DNA of 64,000 nt, taken from positions 62,001 to 126,000 of the forward strand of contig CANQRR010000002.1 of the NCBI GenBank assembly GCA_947626285.1, given 5' to 3'. This DNA comes from an uncultured Lachnospiraceae bacterium (GTDB taxonomy: Bacteria > Bacillota > Clostridia > Lachnospirales > Lachnospiraceae). The notes under the pieces were generated by a model. That model did no database searches and had not been told where the DNA came from. It worked only from the letters and a program-made list of their open reading frames with translations. Numbering within the stretch: the stretch's first letter is position 1; each line of letters opens with the position of its first letter. Positions 1 through 9,139 of the stretch are shown here, piece by piece. Position numbers and translations under genes: made by a program.

Positions 1-413
1 CTTTCGCCGGCCTGCATCAGGTTCAGCGGACCGTAGAGCTTCGCGTATTCCTTCAGCGCAGAGTTCCGCTTTTCGTTGAGGTCACGGAAATACTGCATGC
101 CCTCCTGACAGTCGGAATGTGTGTCGAGGTAGAGAACCGCCTCATACGCTCCGAAGCTCACCTGGTCAATGTAGGCGAGCAGGCTCTTGCGGTCGCCGGT
201 GGGCATTTCAGCGGTGCGCTGGTAGGCCGTACCGTTGCCGCAGCCACAGTCGTTTGACGCGGAACGCTGTGCAGCCGGGCTGACGCCGCAGCCGCAGTCA
301 TTTGCCATCGGACGCGCGCCCTGTCCTGGGTTCGGATAGCCGTAGTTGCCGCGCATATTCATGTTGCGCATATTCGCGGACATGTTTTGATTCATATAGG
401 GATTGTTGTTCAT
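1..413 (-). CDS. cotJB: Spore coat protein CotJB (partial, runs off window start)
   Basis: Reverse-strand reading frame starting at 413 and still open at base 1, so only the first ~137 codons are seen. The body carries the CotJB hallmarks: a helix leading into YEAVLYLDTHSDCQEG and then a Y-x-x-LYGPL segment. CotJB belongs to the CotJ polypeptide group of the inner spore coat. Unusual here is a long Asn/Met/Gly-rich N-terminal extension of about 65 residues containing two copies of NDCGCG, absent from the roughly 90-residue family core. The start codon overlaps the cotJA stop as ATGA, indicating translational coupling. Family assignment is from recognised motifs; function is inferred from the family. 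Confidence 0.88.
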   Translation of the reverse strand, partial: MNNNPYMNQNMSANMRNMNMRGNYGYPNPGQGARPMANDCGCGVSPAAQRSASNDCGCGNGTAYQRTAEMPTGDRKSLLAYIDQVSFGAYEAVLYLDTHSDCQEGMQYFRDLNEKRNSALKEYAKLYGPLNLMQAGE

Positions 414-634
414 CTGCCGCCGCCCCCTTTCCCGCAGAACGGTTTGTGCAGGCACGGGAAGACCGTGCCTACCTGGAGACCTGTGCAAAGGTCGTAGGTC
501 GCTTCCCATTGCTGGTACGGCACGTAGGCCATCGCCAGAGGTGCCTGTGCCTCTGTCAAATGATAATAGATTTCGTTGACGCGGCTGTTGCCCATGTTGT
601 TGCAGCCGCAGTCAAGACTTTGTATCTCTGACAT
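410..634 (-). CDS. cotJA: Spore coat associated protein CotJA
   Basis: 74-residue protein. The family signature APLAMAYVPYQQW (about residues 31-43) is followed by GTVFPCLHKPF, typical of CotJA proteins that enter the inner spore coat together with CotJB and the manganese-catalase-like CotJC. The start at 634 was chosen over a longer frame because the reverse strand carries a strong ribosome binding site (GGAAAGGAG) just upstream. An N-terminal DCGC motif echoes the NDCGCG repeats of the neighbouring CotJB. The stop overlaps the cotJB start by four bases. Expression by a mother-cell sigma factor is expected from the family, but I could not recognise a convincing SigE/SigK promoter. Confidence 0.88.
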   Translation of the reverse strand: MSEIQSLDCGCNNMGNSRVNEIYYHLTEAQAPLAMAYVPYQQWEATYDLCTGLQVGTVFPCLHKPFCGKGGGGR

Positions 635-792
635 AACTACTCCTTTCCTGAGAAATATTTTGTTCAGTATCAGAATATGACGCCGGCGCTTAAATGAGAG
701 TTGTACCAATTCATCCGGTGCGTCATACACAGATTATTTTGCGGAAAATCGCGGGGAAAATTCCTGTTTTACTGGAAAATAGATTGGGAATA

Positions 793-801
793 TGCTATAC
801 T
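793..801 (+). promoter_or_regulatory. Extended -10 promoter candidate for the FtsW/SpoVE gene
   Basis: TGCTATACT, an extended -10 element, lies about 43 bases before the start codon. No good -35 hexamer is visible at the right distance, so this is tentative. Confidence 0.4.
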
Positions 802-843
802 TTGTTGTCAACAGGAAATGTATGGGACAACGGAAGGGGTATT

Positions 844-2076
844 ATGGCTTCGAGAGCAGAGCATCTGCGGCCCGTTCAGAAGAAGGGCGCGGCGGGAAAT
901 ACATCGGGGAGAACCGGGACGAACGAAAAAAAATACACGAGAAAGGTGATCGGCGGGGAGCGGGATTACTATGATTACAACCTGCTGGCGATCGTGATCC
1001 TGCTGACCTGTTTCGGGCTTGTCATGCTGTACAGCACGAGCGCGTACGAGGCGATGGTGGAGACGGGCGGGGACGATATGTCCTATTTCCGGAAGCAGGC
1101 GCTCATCAGTATCGCCGCGCTGCTGGCGGCGCTGTTCGGCTCCCAGATCGACTACCATGTTCTGGCAAGATTTGCCATGCCGTTTTACTGGCTGTCGGTG
1201 GGATTGCTGGTCATCACGAAGTTTGTGGGAAGGACGGTCAACGGCGCGCGGCGCTGGATCTATTTCGGGCCGGTCTCGTTCCAGCCGGCGGAGATGGCGA
1301 AGCTGGCGATCATTCTGTTTCTGCCCGTGCTGATCGTGAAGATGGGACATAAGCTGAAGGGCTGGAGGGCGCCGGCGGTGGTCTTCGCGTTTGGCTTTAT
1401 CTCCGCGTTTTGTACCTATGTGTTTACGGACAACCTCAGCACGGCGATCATCATTCTGGGTATTACGGTGATCCTGATCTTCATTACGCACCCGAAGACG
1501 ATCCCGTTCGTCATCGGCGGGGCGGTAGGAGTCGTGCTGATCGGTATCCTTGTGTATGTGCTGATCAACAGCGCGAGCTCCGGGAGCTTCCGCATCCGCC
1601 GCATCCAGGTATGGCTGGATCCGGAGTCGAACGCGAGCGCGGGCGGCTACCAGGTGATGCAGGCGCTCTACGCGATCGGGTCGGGCGGATTTTTCGGCAA
1701 AGGCCTTGGAAACAGCGCGCAGAAGCTGGGGGCGTTGCCGGAGGCGCAGAACGACATGATCTTTTCGATCATCTGCGAGGAGCTGGGCGTGTTCGGAGCC
1801 GTGCTCGTGATCCTGATGTTCGTGTTCATGCTGTACCGGCTGTTCTTTATCGCGCAGAACGCTCCGGATCTGCTGGGTTCACTGATCGCGTCCGGCATCT
1901 TCGTGCACATCGCGCTGCAGGTCGTACTGAACATTGCGGTCGTGACGAACCTCATCCCGACGACGGGCATCACGCTCCCGTTTGTCAGCTACGGAGGCAC
2001 ATCCATCCTGTTTCTGATGGCGGAGATGGCGTTGGCGCTGTCGGTCTCGAGCAGGATACGTTTTAAATCCGTGTAA
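844..2076 (+). CDS. ftsW: FtsW/RodA/SpoVE family lipid II polymerase
   Basis: 410-residue SEDS-family integral membrane protein. After a cytoplasmic basic N-terminus of ~45 residues come multiple hydrophobic segments. Family motifs are present: GARRWI near residue 135, QPAEMAK shortly after (the P-x-E-x-x-K signature), EAQNDMIFSIICEELG near 300 and FVSYGGTS near the C-terminus. SEDS proteins polymerise glycan strands from lipid II together with a class B penicillin-binding protein. Sequence alone does not separate FtsW (division) from SpoVE (spore cortex); RodA is less likely from the opening transmembrane segment. The start at 844 was preferred over a frame opening at 694 because GGAAGGGG precedes it. 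Next gene is gltX. Confidence 0.88.
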   Translation: MASRAEHLRPVQKKGAAGNTSGRTGTNEKKYTRKVIGGERDYYDYNLLAIVILLTCFGLVMLYSTSAYEAMVETGGDDMSYFRKQALISIAALLAALFGSQIDYHVLARFAMPFYWLSVGLLVITKFVGRTVNGARRWIYFGPVSFQPAEMAKLAIILFLPVLIVKMGHKLKGWRAPAVVFAFGFISAFCTYVFTDNLSTAIIILGITVILIFITHPKTIPFVIGGAVGVVLIGILVYVLINSASSGSFRIRRIQVWLDPESNASAGGYQVMQALYAIGSGGFFGKGLGNSAQKLGALPEAQNDMIFSIICEELGVFGAVLVILMFVFMLYRLFFIAQNAPDLLGSLIASGIFVHIALQVVLNIAVVTNLIPTTGITLPFVSYGGTSILFLMAEMALALSVSSRIRFKSV

Positions 2077-2194
2077 ATTGCCGGTATGTGGACTGATACA
2101 GACAAATAAGCCGCAAGGACAGCAAGGAAAGTAAGAAAAGCAAGAAAAGGAAATTGCCGGAAGAGAGTATAATATAACAGGAGTGAAAGCTATT

Positions 2195-3646
2195 ATGACA
2201 AAGGTAAAGACAAGATTTGCGCCGAGTCCGACGGGCCGGATGCACGTGGGAAACCTGCGCACCGCGCTGTACGCGTATCTGATCGCGAAGCATGCGGGCG
2301 GCAAGTTTATGCTGCGCATTGAGGACACGGACCAGGAGCGCTATATGGAAGGCGCGGTGGATATCATCTACCGGACGCTTGAGAAGACGGGGCTTGTCCA
2401 CGACGAAGGGCCGGACAAGGACGGCGGCTGCGGTCCGTACGTGCAGAGCGAGCGGCAGAAGGCCGGCATCTATATGGAGTACGCGAAGAAGCTGATCGAG
2501 AAAGGCGAGGCGTATTACTGCTTCTGTGACAAGGAGCGCCTGGACTCTCTAAGACAGGTGGTGGCAGGCAAGGAGATCGCCGTCTACGACAAACACTGTC
2601 TGCATCTGCCGAAGGAGGAGATTGAGGCGAAGCTTGCCTCCGGCGTGCCCTATGTGATCCGGCAGAATGTTCCGCGGGAGGGCACGACAAAATTCATCGA
2701 CGAAATCTACGGCGAGATCGAGGTGCCGAATGAGGAGCTCGACGACATGATACTGATCAAGTCGGACGGCTATCCGACGTACAATTTCGCGAACGTTGTG
2801 GACGACCATCTCATGGGGATCACCCACGTGGTGCGCGGCAACGAATATCTGTCCTCCGCGCCCAAGTACAACCGCCTCTACGAGGCGTTCGGCTGGGAGG
2901 TGCCGGTCTACGTGCACTGCCCGCTGATCACGGATGAGGAGCATAAAAAGCTTTCCAAGCGCTCCGGACATTCTTCGTTTGAAGACCTGCTGGAGCAGGG
3001 CTTTGTCACGGAGGCGATCGTGAATTACGTGGCGCTGCTGGGCTGGTGTCCGCAGGACAACAGGGAGATCTTTTCGCTTCAGGAGCTTGTGGAGGCGTTT
3101 GATTACCGCAATATGAGCAAGTCCCCGGCGGTCTTTGACCTGCAGAAGCTTCGCTGGATGAATGGAGAATATCTGAAGGCGATGGACGATGAGGCGTTCT
3201 ATGAGACGGCGCTTCCGTATCTGCGGCAGGCGATCTCGCGCGAACTGGATCTTCGGAAGATCGCGCAGATGGTGAAGACCAGGATCGAGGTCTATCCGGA
3301 CATTCCGGAGATGGTGGACTTCTTTGAGGCTGTGCCGGAGTACGACGTCTCCATGTACGCGCATAAGAAGTCGAAGACAAGCGAGCAGACCAGCTATGAG
3401 ACGCTCGTCGAGCTCCTGCCGAAGCTGGAGGCACAGGAAAAGTTCAGCAACGACGCGCTGTTTGAGATGCTGAAGGCGTACGTCGACGAGAAGGGCTGCA
3501 AGGTCAACTTCGTGATGTGGCCGATCCGCGTGGCGCTGTCCGGAAAGGCGATGACGCCCGCCGGGGCGACTGAGATCATGGAAGTGCTCGGCAAGGAAGA
3601 GTCGCTTGCGCGGATCCGCGCGGCGATCGAAAAACTTTCGTGTTAA
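2195..3646 (+). CDS. gltX: Glutamyl-tRNA synthetase
   Basis: 483-residue class I aminoacyl-tRNA synthetase charging tRNA-Glu with glutamate in the cytosol. The N-terminus [20 protein letters not shown] holds the HIGH-type motif (HVGN), and KKLSKRSG near residue 255 is the KMSKS-type loop. Length matches bacterial GltX. The ATG at 2195 is chosen over the in-frame GTG at 2183 because the AGGAG at 2179-2183 overlaps the latter. Whether the enzyme discriminates between tRNA-Glu and tRNA-Gln cannot be decided from this window. Confidence 0.95.
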   Translation: MTKVKTRFAPSPTGRMHVGNLRTALYAYLIAKHAGGKFMLRIEDTDQERYMEGAVDIIYRTLEKTGLVHDEGPDKDGGCGPYVQSERQKAGIYMEYAKKLIEKGEAYYCFCDKERLDSLRQVVAGKEIAVYDKHCLHLPKEEIEAKLASGVPYVIRQNVPREGTTKFIDEIYGEIEVPNEELDDMILIKSDGYPTYNFANVVDDHLMGITHVVRGNEYLSSAPKYNRLYEAFGWEVPVYVHCPLITDEEHKKLSKRSGHSSFEDLLEQGFVTEAIVNYVALLGWCPQDNREIFSLQELVEAFDYRNMSKSPAVFDLQKLRWMNGEYLKAMDDEAFYETALPYLRQAISRELDLRKIAQMVKTRIEVYPDIPEMVDFFEAVPEYDVSMYAHKKSKTSEQTSYETLVELLPKLEAQEKFSNDALFEMLKAYVDEKGCKVNFVMWPIRVALSGKAMTPAGATEIMEVLGKEESLARIRAAIEKLSC

Positions 3647-3685
3647 GCAACGAGCCATGCAAATCGAGTGTGCAGGGCTCGTTGC
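3647..3685 (+). terminator. Hairpin after gltX
   Basis: A perfect 10-bp inverted repeat, GCAACGAGCC (3647-3656) with GGCTCGTTGC (3676-3685), begins immediately after the gltX stop codon. No U-run follows, so it may act as a weak terminator or as a 3'-end stabiliser. Confidence 0.5.
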
Positions 3686-3722
3686 GCCCGGAGTTCACTA
3701 AACACAAATATACAGGAGTATC

Positions 3723-5588
3723 ATGCAGACAAGTAACGCACAGTCAAGGGCGATCGCCCATGGGGCAGGTCCCGCCATGGTTTTGGCGGGGCCGGGCTCC
3801 GGCAAGACCCTCGTTATCACACAGAGAATCCGATATCTGATCGAAGAATTCCATGTGAAGCCACAGGAGATTCTGGTGATCACATTTACGAAAGCTGCGG
3901 CGCAGGAGATGCGGCAGCGTTTTTGTGCGCTCTGCAGGGCGTCCGGCGTCACGTTTGGAACGTTTCACGCGGTATTTTTCAGCATTCTGAAGCATGCGTA
4001 CCGCCTCACCTCCGCCAACATCCTGACGGAGGACGAAAAGTACCGGATCCTGCGGCAGCTCTTGCAGAAGCTCCCGCCGGAGACGCTCTCGGAGGCACAG
4101 GATGAGAAAGAGCTGCTCTCGGAGCTTGCGGCGGAGATCAGTCTCGTGAAGAATGAGCAGATCAGCCTTGCAAATTATTATTCGCGTTCCTGTCCGGAGG
4201 AGCTGTTCCGGCGATTGTACCGGCAATATGAGGAGGCGCACAGGGCGCGGGGCATGCTGGATTTTGACGATATGCTCGTCTGCACCTATGAGCTGCTGAC
4301 CCGGAGAAAAGACATCCTCACGGCCTGGCAGGGACGCTTCCGCTACATTCTGGTCGACGAGTTCCAGGACATCAACCTGATCCAGTATAAGATCCTGCGC
4401 CTGCTCGCCGCACCGGAGAACAACCTTTTTATTGTGGGAGACGACGACCAGTCCATCTATCGTTTCCGCGGCGCGAAGCCGGAGATCATGCTGAATTTCA
4501 CAAAGGACTATCCGGGTGCGGAGACGATCCTGCTGGATCAAAACTACCGCTCCGTGGCGCCGGTGATCCGCGGCGCGCTGAAGGTCATCGGGGAAAATAC
4601 GCAGCGTTATCCCAAGAAGATCCGGGACGTCCGGGGAGAAGGGCCGCAGATCGACATACGGGAGCTGGACAGCCAGGAGCATGAGAGCCTGCATCTGGTC
4701 AAGTGTATTCGCAGGAGTATGGAAGAGGGAATCCCACTTTCTGAGATTGCCGTGCTGTTCCGCACGAACCAGGGAGCCGGGCCGTTTGCCGAGCGCCTGA
4801 TGGAATTCAACCTTCCGTTTGAGATGCGCGACGCGCTCCCGAACGTCTATGAGCACTGGATCGCGCGGGATATCTTCGCGTACCTGCATCTGGCGCGGGA
4901 AGGACTGGACCGCCCGGAGTTCCTGCAGGTCATGAACCGCCCGAAACGCTACATCAGCAGGGACAGCATTGACGCAAAGCTGGTGTCGTTTGAGACATTG
5001 CGCGTTTACTATGAGGACAAAGAGTGGATGCTGGACCGGATCGACCGCATGGAGGCGGATCTGAAGATCCTTGCGCGGATGGCGCCGTACGCGGCGATCA
5101 ACTACATACGGCATGGGATCGGATATGAGGATTACCTGACGGAGTATGCGAAGGAGAGGCGGATGAAGCCGGAGGAGCTCCTCGATCTTCTCGATGAGAT
5201 CCAGCAGGGCGCGAAGCCGTACAAGACCTGTGAGGAATGGTTCGCGCATATTGAGGAATACAAAGAGAAACTGGAGGAGCAGCGCGCCAGCTGGAAGCGG
5301 CCAGAAGACGCGGTCACACTCGCGACGCTGCACGGGGCAAAGGGACTGGAATTCCGGGAAGTGTTCCTGGTCGACGTGAACGAGGGCGTCATCCCGCACC
5401 GCAAGGCTGTGCTGGAGGCCGACCTGGAGGAGGAGCGCAGGCTGCTCTATGTGGGGATGACCAGGGCAAAAGACCGGCTCCATATCTTTTATACCAGACA
5501 GCGGTACGGGAAGGTGGCGGAGCCGTCGCGGTTTTTGGATGTTCTCATAGAAGAAAAACAGCAGAGCGGATCACACAGAGAAAGATGA
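3723..5588 (+). CDS. UvrD/PcrA-type superfamily 1 DNA helicase
   Basis: 621-residue ATP-dependent DNA helicase. The Q-motif region and Walker A AGPGSGKT (residues 22-29) are followed by LVDEFQDIN (Walker B), GDDDQSIYRFRGA (motif III), LDQNYRS (motif IV), TLHGAKGLEFREVFL (motif V) and RRLLYVGMTRA (motif VI). All helicase motifs look intact. It is about 100 residues shorter than typical PcrA because the C-terminal RNA-polymerase-binding extension is missing, so it is a UvrD-family paralogue rather than clearly PcrA. Likely role is DNA repair or replication-conflict resolution, inferred from the family. An SD-like AGGAG sits before the ATG. Confidence 0.9.
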   Translation: MQTSNAQSRAIAHGAGPAMVLAGPGSGKTLVITQRIRYLIEEFHVKPQEILVITFTKAAAQEMRQRFCALCRASGVTFGTFHAVFFSILKHAYRLTSANILTEDEKYRILRQLLQKLPPETLSEAQDEKELLSELAAEISLVKNEQISLANYYSRSCPEELFRRLYRQYEEAHRARGMLDFDDMLVCTYELLTRRKDILTAWQGRFRYILVDEFQDINLIQYKILRLLAAPENNLFIVGDDDQSIYRFRGAKPEIMLNFTKDYPGAETILLDQNYRSVAPVIRGALKVIGENTQRYPKKIRDVRGEGPQIDIRELDSQEHESLHLVKCIRRSMEEGIPLSEIAVLFRTNQGAGPFAERLMEFNLPFEMRDALPNVYEHWIARDIFAYLHLAREGLDRPEFLQVMNRPKRYISRDSIDAKLVSFETLRVYYEDKEWMLDRIDRMEADLKILARMAPYAAINYIRHGIGYEDYLTEYAKERRMKPEELLDLLDEIQQGAKPYKTCEEWFAHIEEYKEKLEEQRASWKRPEDAVTLATLHGAKGLEFREVFLVDVNEGVIPHRKAVLEADLEEERRLLYVGMTRAKDRLHIFYTRQRYGKVAEPSRFLDVLIEEKQQSGSHRER

Positions 5589-5616
5589 GGCCAGGAACAA
5601 AAAGACAGAAAAACAG

Positions 5617-5656
5617 AGAGACAGAGATGACCGCAGTTCGCAGTGTCTCTGTCTCT
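5617..5656. terminator. Hairpin between convergent genes
   Basis: Perfect 11-bp inverted repeat AGAGACAGAGA (5617-5627) with TCTCTGTCTCT (5646-5656), between the helicase gene (ends 5588) and the reverse-strand DUF1292 gene (ends 5695). A second short dyad ATGTCG..CGACAT lies at about 5680-5693. The position fits a bidirectional termination region, although long T-runs are missing. Confidence 0.5.
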
Positions 5657-5694
5657 GACAATCACACAATCATTTTGATGTCGGACGACATTTC

Positions 5695-6048
5695 TCAAGC
5701 TTCCGCGTCGTCCGCCGCGACAAGTTCGTCGTATTCCATGGAATCGAGCCACTCGTCGAAGCCGTCGGACGCTGCCTCATATTCGTCGTCGTCCTCGATA
5801 TTCTCCAGAGACGGGGTGCCGTTCTCTGAACGATAGCGGTAGATGAATACCTCGCCGTCGTGATTTTCGCCGTTTTCATCCAGCGGGAGAAGGGCGATGT
5901 ATTCCTTGCCCGCCGCCGGGTAGGTCGTGAGGACCGCGCATTCGATCGTCTCATCATTGTCCAGGGTCAGCGTGATCGTAGCGCCGCCGTCCGCGCAGTC
6001 TTCGCCACAGCTCGCGCAGTTGCCGCTGCAATTCTCAAAATCGCTCAT
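5695..6048 (-). CDS. DUF1292 domain protein
   Basis: 117-residue acidic protein. The central segment, which reads as threonine-rich strands, then ECAVLTTYPAAGKEYIALLPLDENG and a YRY strand, is the DUF1292 pattern, whose function is unknown. Specific to this copy is an N-terminal cysteine cluster, CSGNCASCGEDC (residues 7-18), absent from the minimal domain and reminiscent of a metal site. The C-terminus is strongly acidic (Asp/Glu runs). It has its own reverse-strand promoter at 6102-6130. In many Firmicutes DUF1292 proteins neighbour the yrrK/yrzL genes, but that context is not present here. Confidence 0.8.
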   Translation of the reverse strand: MSDFENCSGNCASCGEDCADGGATITLTLDNDETIECAVLTTYPAAGKEYIALLPLDENGENHDGEVFIYRYRSENGTPSLENIEDDDEYEAASDGFDEWLDSMEYDELVAADDAEA

Positions 6049-6101
6049 AGATGGTTCCTTTCTTTTCGTTTGTCTTGTAATCGTCCGTTCCGGACAACCC
6101 T

Positions 6102-6130
6102 ACTTTAGCAGAAACGTTGTAAAATGGCAA
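6102..6130 (-). promoter_or_regulatory. Sigma-A promoter for the DUF1292 gene
   Basis: On the reverse strand TTGCCA (plus positions 6125-6130) and TAAAGT (6102-6107) are separated by 17 bases, about 55 bases upstream of the start codon. Confidence 0.6.
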
Positions 6131-6327
6131 TACCCGCAAAGAAATATTGCAAAAATATTGCAAAAATCAAAGATTTATGTGGGAAAAGACAAAGAAAGAT
6201 GGTATACTTGTTCTGTATAGCATTTTTTGGAATGGATTACGTCCGCACACGGACAGAGAAAGCGCGGCGAAAGACGGCGCCGCAGGATCTTACATTAGAG
6301 GGATAAGCGAAAGGGACAGACAGAGAG

Positions 6328-7083
6328 ATGAAACTGATTTCGTGGAATGTAAACGGCCTCCGGGCGTGTGTGCAGAAGGGCTTCCTGGACTTTTTCCGGG
6401 AGATCGATGCGGATATTTTCTGCATACAGGAGAGCAAGCTCCAGGAGGGACAGATCGAGCTTGAGCTGGACGGCTACCATCAGTACTGGAATTACGCGGA
6501 GAAGAAGGGTTATTCGGGTACCGCGATCTTTACGAAAAAGGAGCCGCTTGCGGTGGCTTACGGGATCGGCGTGGAGGAACACGACCATGAGGGGCGTGTG
6601 ATCACGCTGAAGTTCGCGGATTTCTACATGGTGACGGTCTACACGCCGAATTCGCAGGACGGACTTGCCAGACTGGACTACCGCATGAAGTGGGAGGACG
6701 CTTTTCTGGCTTATCTCAAGAAGCTTGAGGAGAAGAAGCCGGTGATTTTCTGCGGCGATCTGAACGTGGCGCATCAGGAGATCGACCTGAAGAACCCGAA
6801 GACGAACCATAAGAACGCCGGGTTTACCGATGAGGAGCGCGCGAAGTTTACGCAGCTTGTGGAAAACGGATTTATCGATACGTTCCGTTTCTTTTATCCG
6901 GAGGCGGAGGGCGTGTACAGTTGGTGGTCGTACCGCATGAAGGCGCGGGAGAGGAACGCGGGGTGGCGTATTGACTATTTTTGCGTGTCGGAGGCGCTGA
7001 AGGACCGGCTGCAGGACGCGAAGATCCACACGGAGGTCATGGGATCGGATCACTGCCCGGTGGAGCTGACGGTCGAATTGTAA
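6328..7083 (+). CDS. xth: Exodeoxyribonuclease III (AP endonuclease)
   Basis: 251-residue exonuclease III / ExoA family enzyme that cleaves DNA 5' of abasic sites in base-excision repair. The metal and catalytic motifs appear in order: SWNVNGLRA (Asn), FCIQESKLQ (Glu), YTPNSQ (Tyr), [14 protein letters not shown] (Asp/Asn) and [15 protein letters not shown] (Asp-His at the C-terminus). Length is normal for the family. The ~280 bases upstream (6049-6327) contain the divergent DUF1292 promoter, a short AAATATTGCAA direct repeat at about 6150-6170, and a TATACT at 6203-6208 without a clear -35 partner. Confidence 0.95.
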   Translation: MKLISWNVNGLRACVQKGFLDFFREIDADIFCIQESKLQEGQIELELDGYHQYWNYAEKKGYSGTAIFTKKEPLAVAYGIGVEEHDHEGRVITLKFADFYMVTVYTPNSQDGLARLDYRMKWEDAFLAYLKKLEEKKPVIFCGDLNVAHQEIDLKNPKTNHKNAGFTDEERAKFTQLVENGFIDTFRFFYPEAEGVYSWWSYRMKARERNAGWRIDYFCVSEALKDRLQDAKIHTEVMGSDHCPVELTVEL

Positions 7084-7162
7084 AGTTGAACAACAGCAAC
7101 CGGAAGGATACTGGCGTTATCTCCTTCCTATCATGTCTGAATGGCGGAAAGATGAGGACCGG

Positions 7163-9139
7163 ATGATGAGTGATAGTGAATTCAGAGTAATTGCGGACAG
7201 TAACAACAAGCCAGGTGTGAGTATCGAGAAGGACGGCGTGCATTTCGGATGCTACGCGGCGGGACAGGAACCACCGACGCTGATCCTCTATAAGAGAGGG
7301 ACAGAAGAGATCGCCGCGCGGCTGCCGTTTCCGGAGTGTGAGACGGCGGGCGGGCTGTACACGATGAAGCTGGAGCTGCGGGCGGCGGATTATGAGTACA
7401 ATTTTGAAGATGAGGGAGAGGTTTTCACAGACCCGTGGGCGAAGCTTGTGGCCGGGCGGGAAGAGTTCGGCAGAGAGCCGGACGGATCACCGCACAGCGT
7501 GCGCGGGGCCTTTCCCGTAAAAAAATACGATTGGGGCGGGGACAAATTGCCGCAGATTCCCTACGACGAGGCGCTCCTGTACCAGCTGCATGTCCGCGGA
7601 TTCACGAAGCAGAAGAATTCGGGCACGCGGAAAAAGGGCACGTTCGCGGGACTGCGCGACAAGATTCCGTATCTGAAACAGCTTGGCGTCAACCAGGTCC
7701 GGCTGATGCCGGTCTATGAGTTTGCCGAGATGTTCCCTAAGTTTCCGAAGCAGGGAGCGGGCAGCGTGGCCGGAAGGACGAATCCGAAGGGCGACCCGGA
7801 ACCGGGCTTGCAGAGCGGCAGTTCGGACAATGAGCCGGATGCAGCCTCCACGCTCAGCCCGCAGGTGGCGAAGGCCATGAAGTCGCTGGACCAGTACCGC
7901 ATGAACTATTGGGGCTACGGCGAAGACGCGTACTATTTCGCGCCGAAGGCCTCTTATGCGGCGACAAAGTACCCGGATGTGGAGTTTAAGGATATGGTCA
8001 GGGCGTTCCATGCAGAGGGCATGGAGGTGATCCTGGAATTCTCCTTCCCGGACGAGATTGACTTTTGCCGGATTGAGCAGTGTCTGAGCTGGTGGGCATC
8101 GGAATATCATGTGGACGGTTTTGCCGTGATGGCGCGGGATACTGCGGTCGCGGAGCTTGCCAGACTTCCGCTGTTTCGCAGCCGGAAGCTGATCTGTACC
8201 TGGTATCCGGACGCGCTCAAGCAGGGCAGAGGAAGACTTCTGGCCGAGGCAAACGATGGGTTCATGAACGACTGTCGCAGGCTTTTGAAGGGCGACGAGC
8301 AGTTCCTCCGGGCGTTCAGCTATCATCTGCGCAGCAACCCGGCGAATTGCGGCCGGATCAACTATATGACGAACCACGACGGGTTCACGCTGATGGACCT
8401 CGTGTCGTACGACCGCAAGTACAACATGGATAACGGGGAATACAACCGCGACGGTTCAGACTATAACTACAGCTGGAACTGCGGCGAGGAGGGACCGACC
8501 CGCAGGCGCGATATCCGCGCTCTGCGCATGCGCCAGAGAAAGAACGCGTTCGTGATGCTGCTGTTTTCGCAGGGGACGCCGATGCTGCTGGCCGGAGACG
8601 AGTTTGGCAATTCGCAGAATGGCAACAACAATCCTTACTGCCACGACAGCGAGCTGTCCTGGACGGACTGGGGCGCGGCGCGCAGCAATAAGGAGCTGAG
8701 CAGCTTCGTGCAGGAGGCAATCGCCTACCGCAAGGCGCACAAGGCCCTCCATCAGGAGAACGAGCTGCAGTGCATGGATTACCGTTCGCTTGGCTATCCG
8801 GATCTCTCGTTTCACGGGGAACGCGCGTGGTACGGGGATTTTGAGCAGATGGGCCGCGGACTGGGCTGTATGTACTGCGGGGCGTACGCGGGGGAGGACG
8901 ATTTCCTCTACGTCGCCTACAATTTCAACTGGATTCCGCAGGAATTTGCGCTGCCGATCCTGCCGAAGGGGATGAGCTGGAGCGTGGCGATGGACACGTC
9001 GCGGAAGATCAGCTTTATCCCGAAGGAGGAGCAGGAGGCGTTGGAGGACGCAAAGGCGTTTTCAGTGCCGGCGCGCACGGTCATGGTCCTTGAGGGGAGA
9101 AAGCGTCGGAGAAACAGAGCGAAGGAAATGGTAGAATGA
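7163..9139 (+). CDS. GH13 glycogen-debranching-like protein with degenerate active-site motifs
   Basis: About 658 residues with the fold pattern of isoamylase/GlgX enzymes: an N-terminal CBM48-like beta domain (roughly residues 10-110), the barrel opening LLYQLHVRGFTK (~135), NYWGYGEDAYYFAP (~249), MTNHDGFTLMD (~402, region IV with the His-Asp pair) and the PMLLAGDEFGNSQNGNNN loop typical of debranching enzymes. The other catalytic regions look lost: region I (usually D-x-x-x-NH) reads ILEFSFPDE, region II (usually G-F-R-x-D) reads VDGFAVMARD, and region III, which should hold the acid/base Glu, reads LICTWYPD. A Gly/Ser/Asp-rich insertion (~195-235) replaces ordered sequence. Start is uncertain (7133, 7163 or 7166). 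The stop overlaps the next start as ATGA. Confidence 0.8.
   Translation: MMSDSEFRVIADSNNKPGVSIEKDGVHFGCYAAGQEPPTLILYKRGTEEIAARLPFPECETAGGLYTMKLELRAADYEYNFEDEGEVFTDPWAKLVAGREEFGREPDGSPHSVRGAFPVKKYDWGGDKLPQIPYDEALLYQLHVRGFTKQKNSGTRKKGTFAGLRDKIPYLKQLGVNQVRLMPVYEFAEMFPKFPKQGAGSVAGRTNPKGDPEPGLQSGSSDNEPDAASTLSPQVAKAMKSLDQYRMNYWGYGEDAYYFAPKASYAATKYPDVEFKDMVRAFHAEGMEVILEFSFPDEIDFCRIEQCLSWWASEYHVDGFAVMARDTAVAELARLPLFRSRKLICTWYPDALKQGRGRLLAEANDGFMNDCRRLLKGDEQFLRAFSYHLRSNPANCGRINYMTNHDGFTLMDLVSYDRKYNMDNGEYNRDGSDYNYSWNCGEEGPTRRRDIRALRMRQRKNAFVMLLFSQGTPMLLAGDEFGNSQNGNNNPYCHDSELSWTDWGAARSNKELSSFVQEAIAYRKAHKALHQENELQCMDYRSLGYPDLSFHGERAWYGDFEQMGRGLGCMYCGAYAGEDDFLYVAYNFNWIPQEFALPILPKGMSWSVAMDTSRKISFIPKEEQEALEDAKAFSVPARTVMVLEGRKRRRNRAKEMVE

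Noticed and set aside
808-1491. Long frames on the strand opposite ftsW, smc, polA and other G+C-rich genes
   Set aside because: They are Arg/His/Leu-rich shadows lacking ribosome sites and domain motifs.
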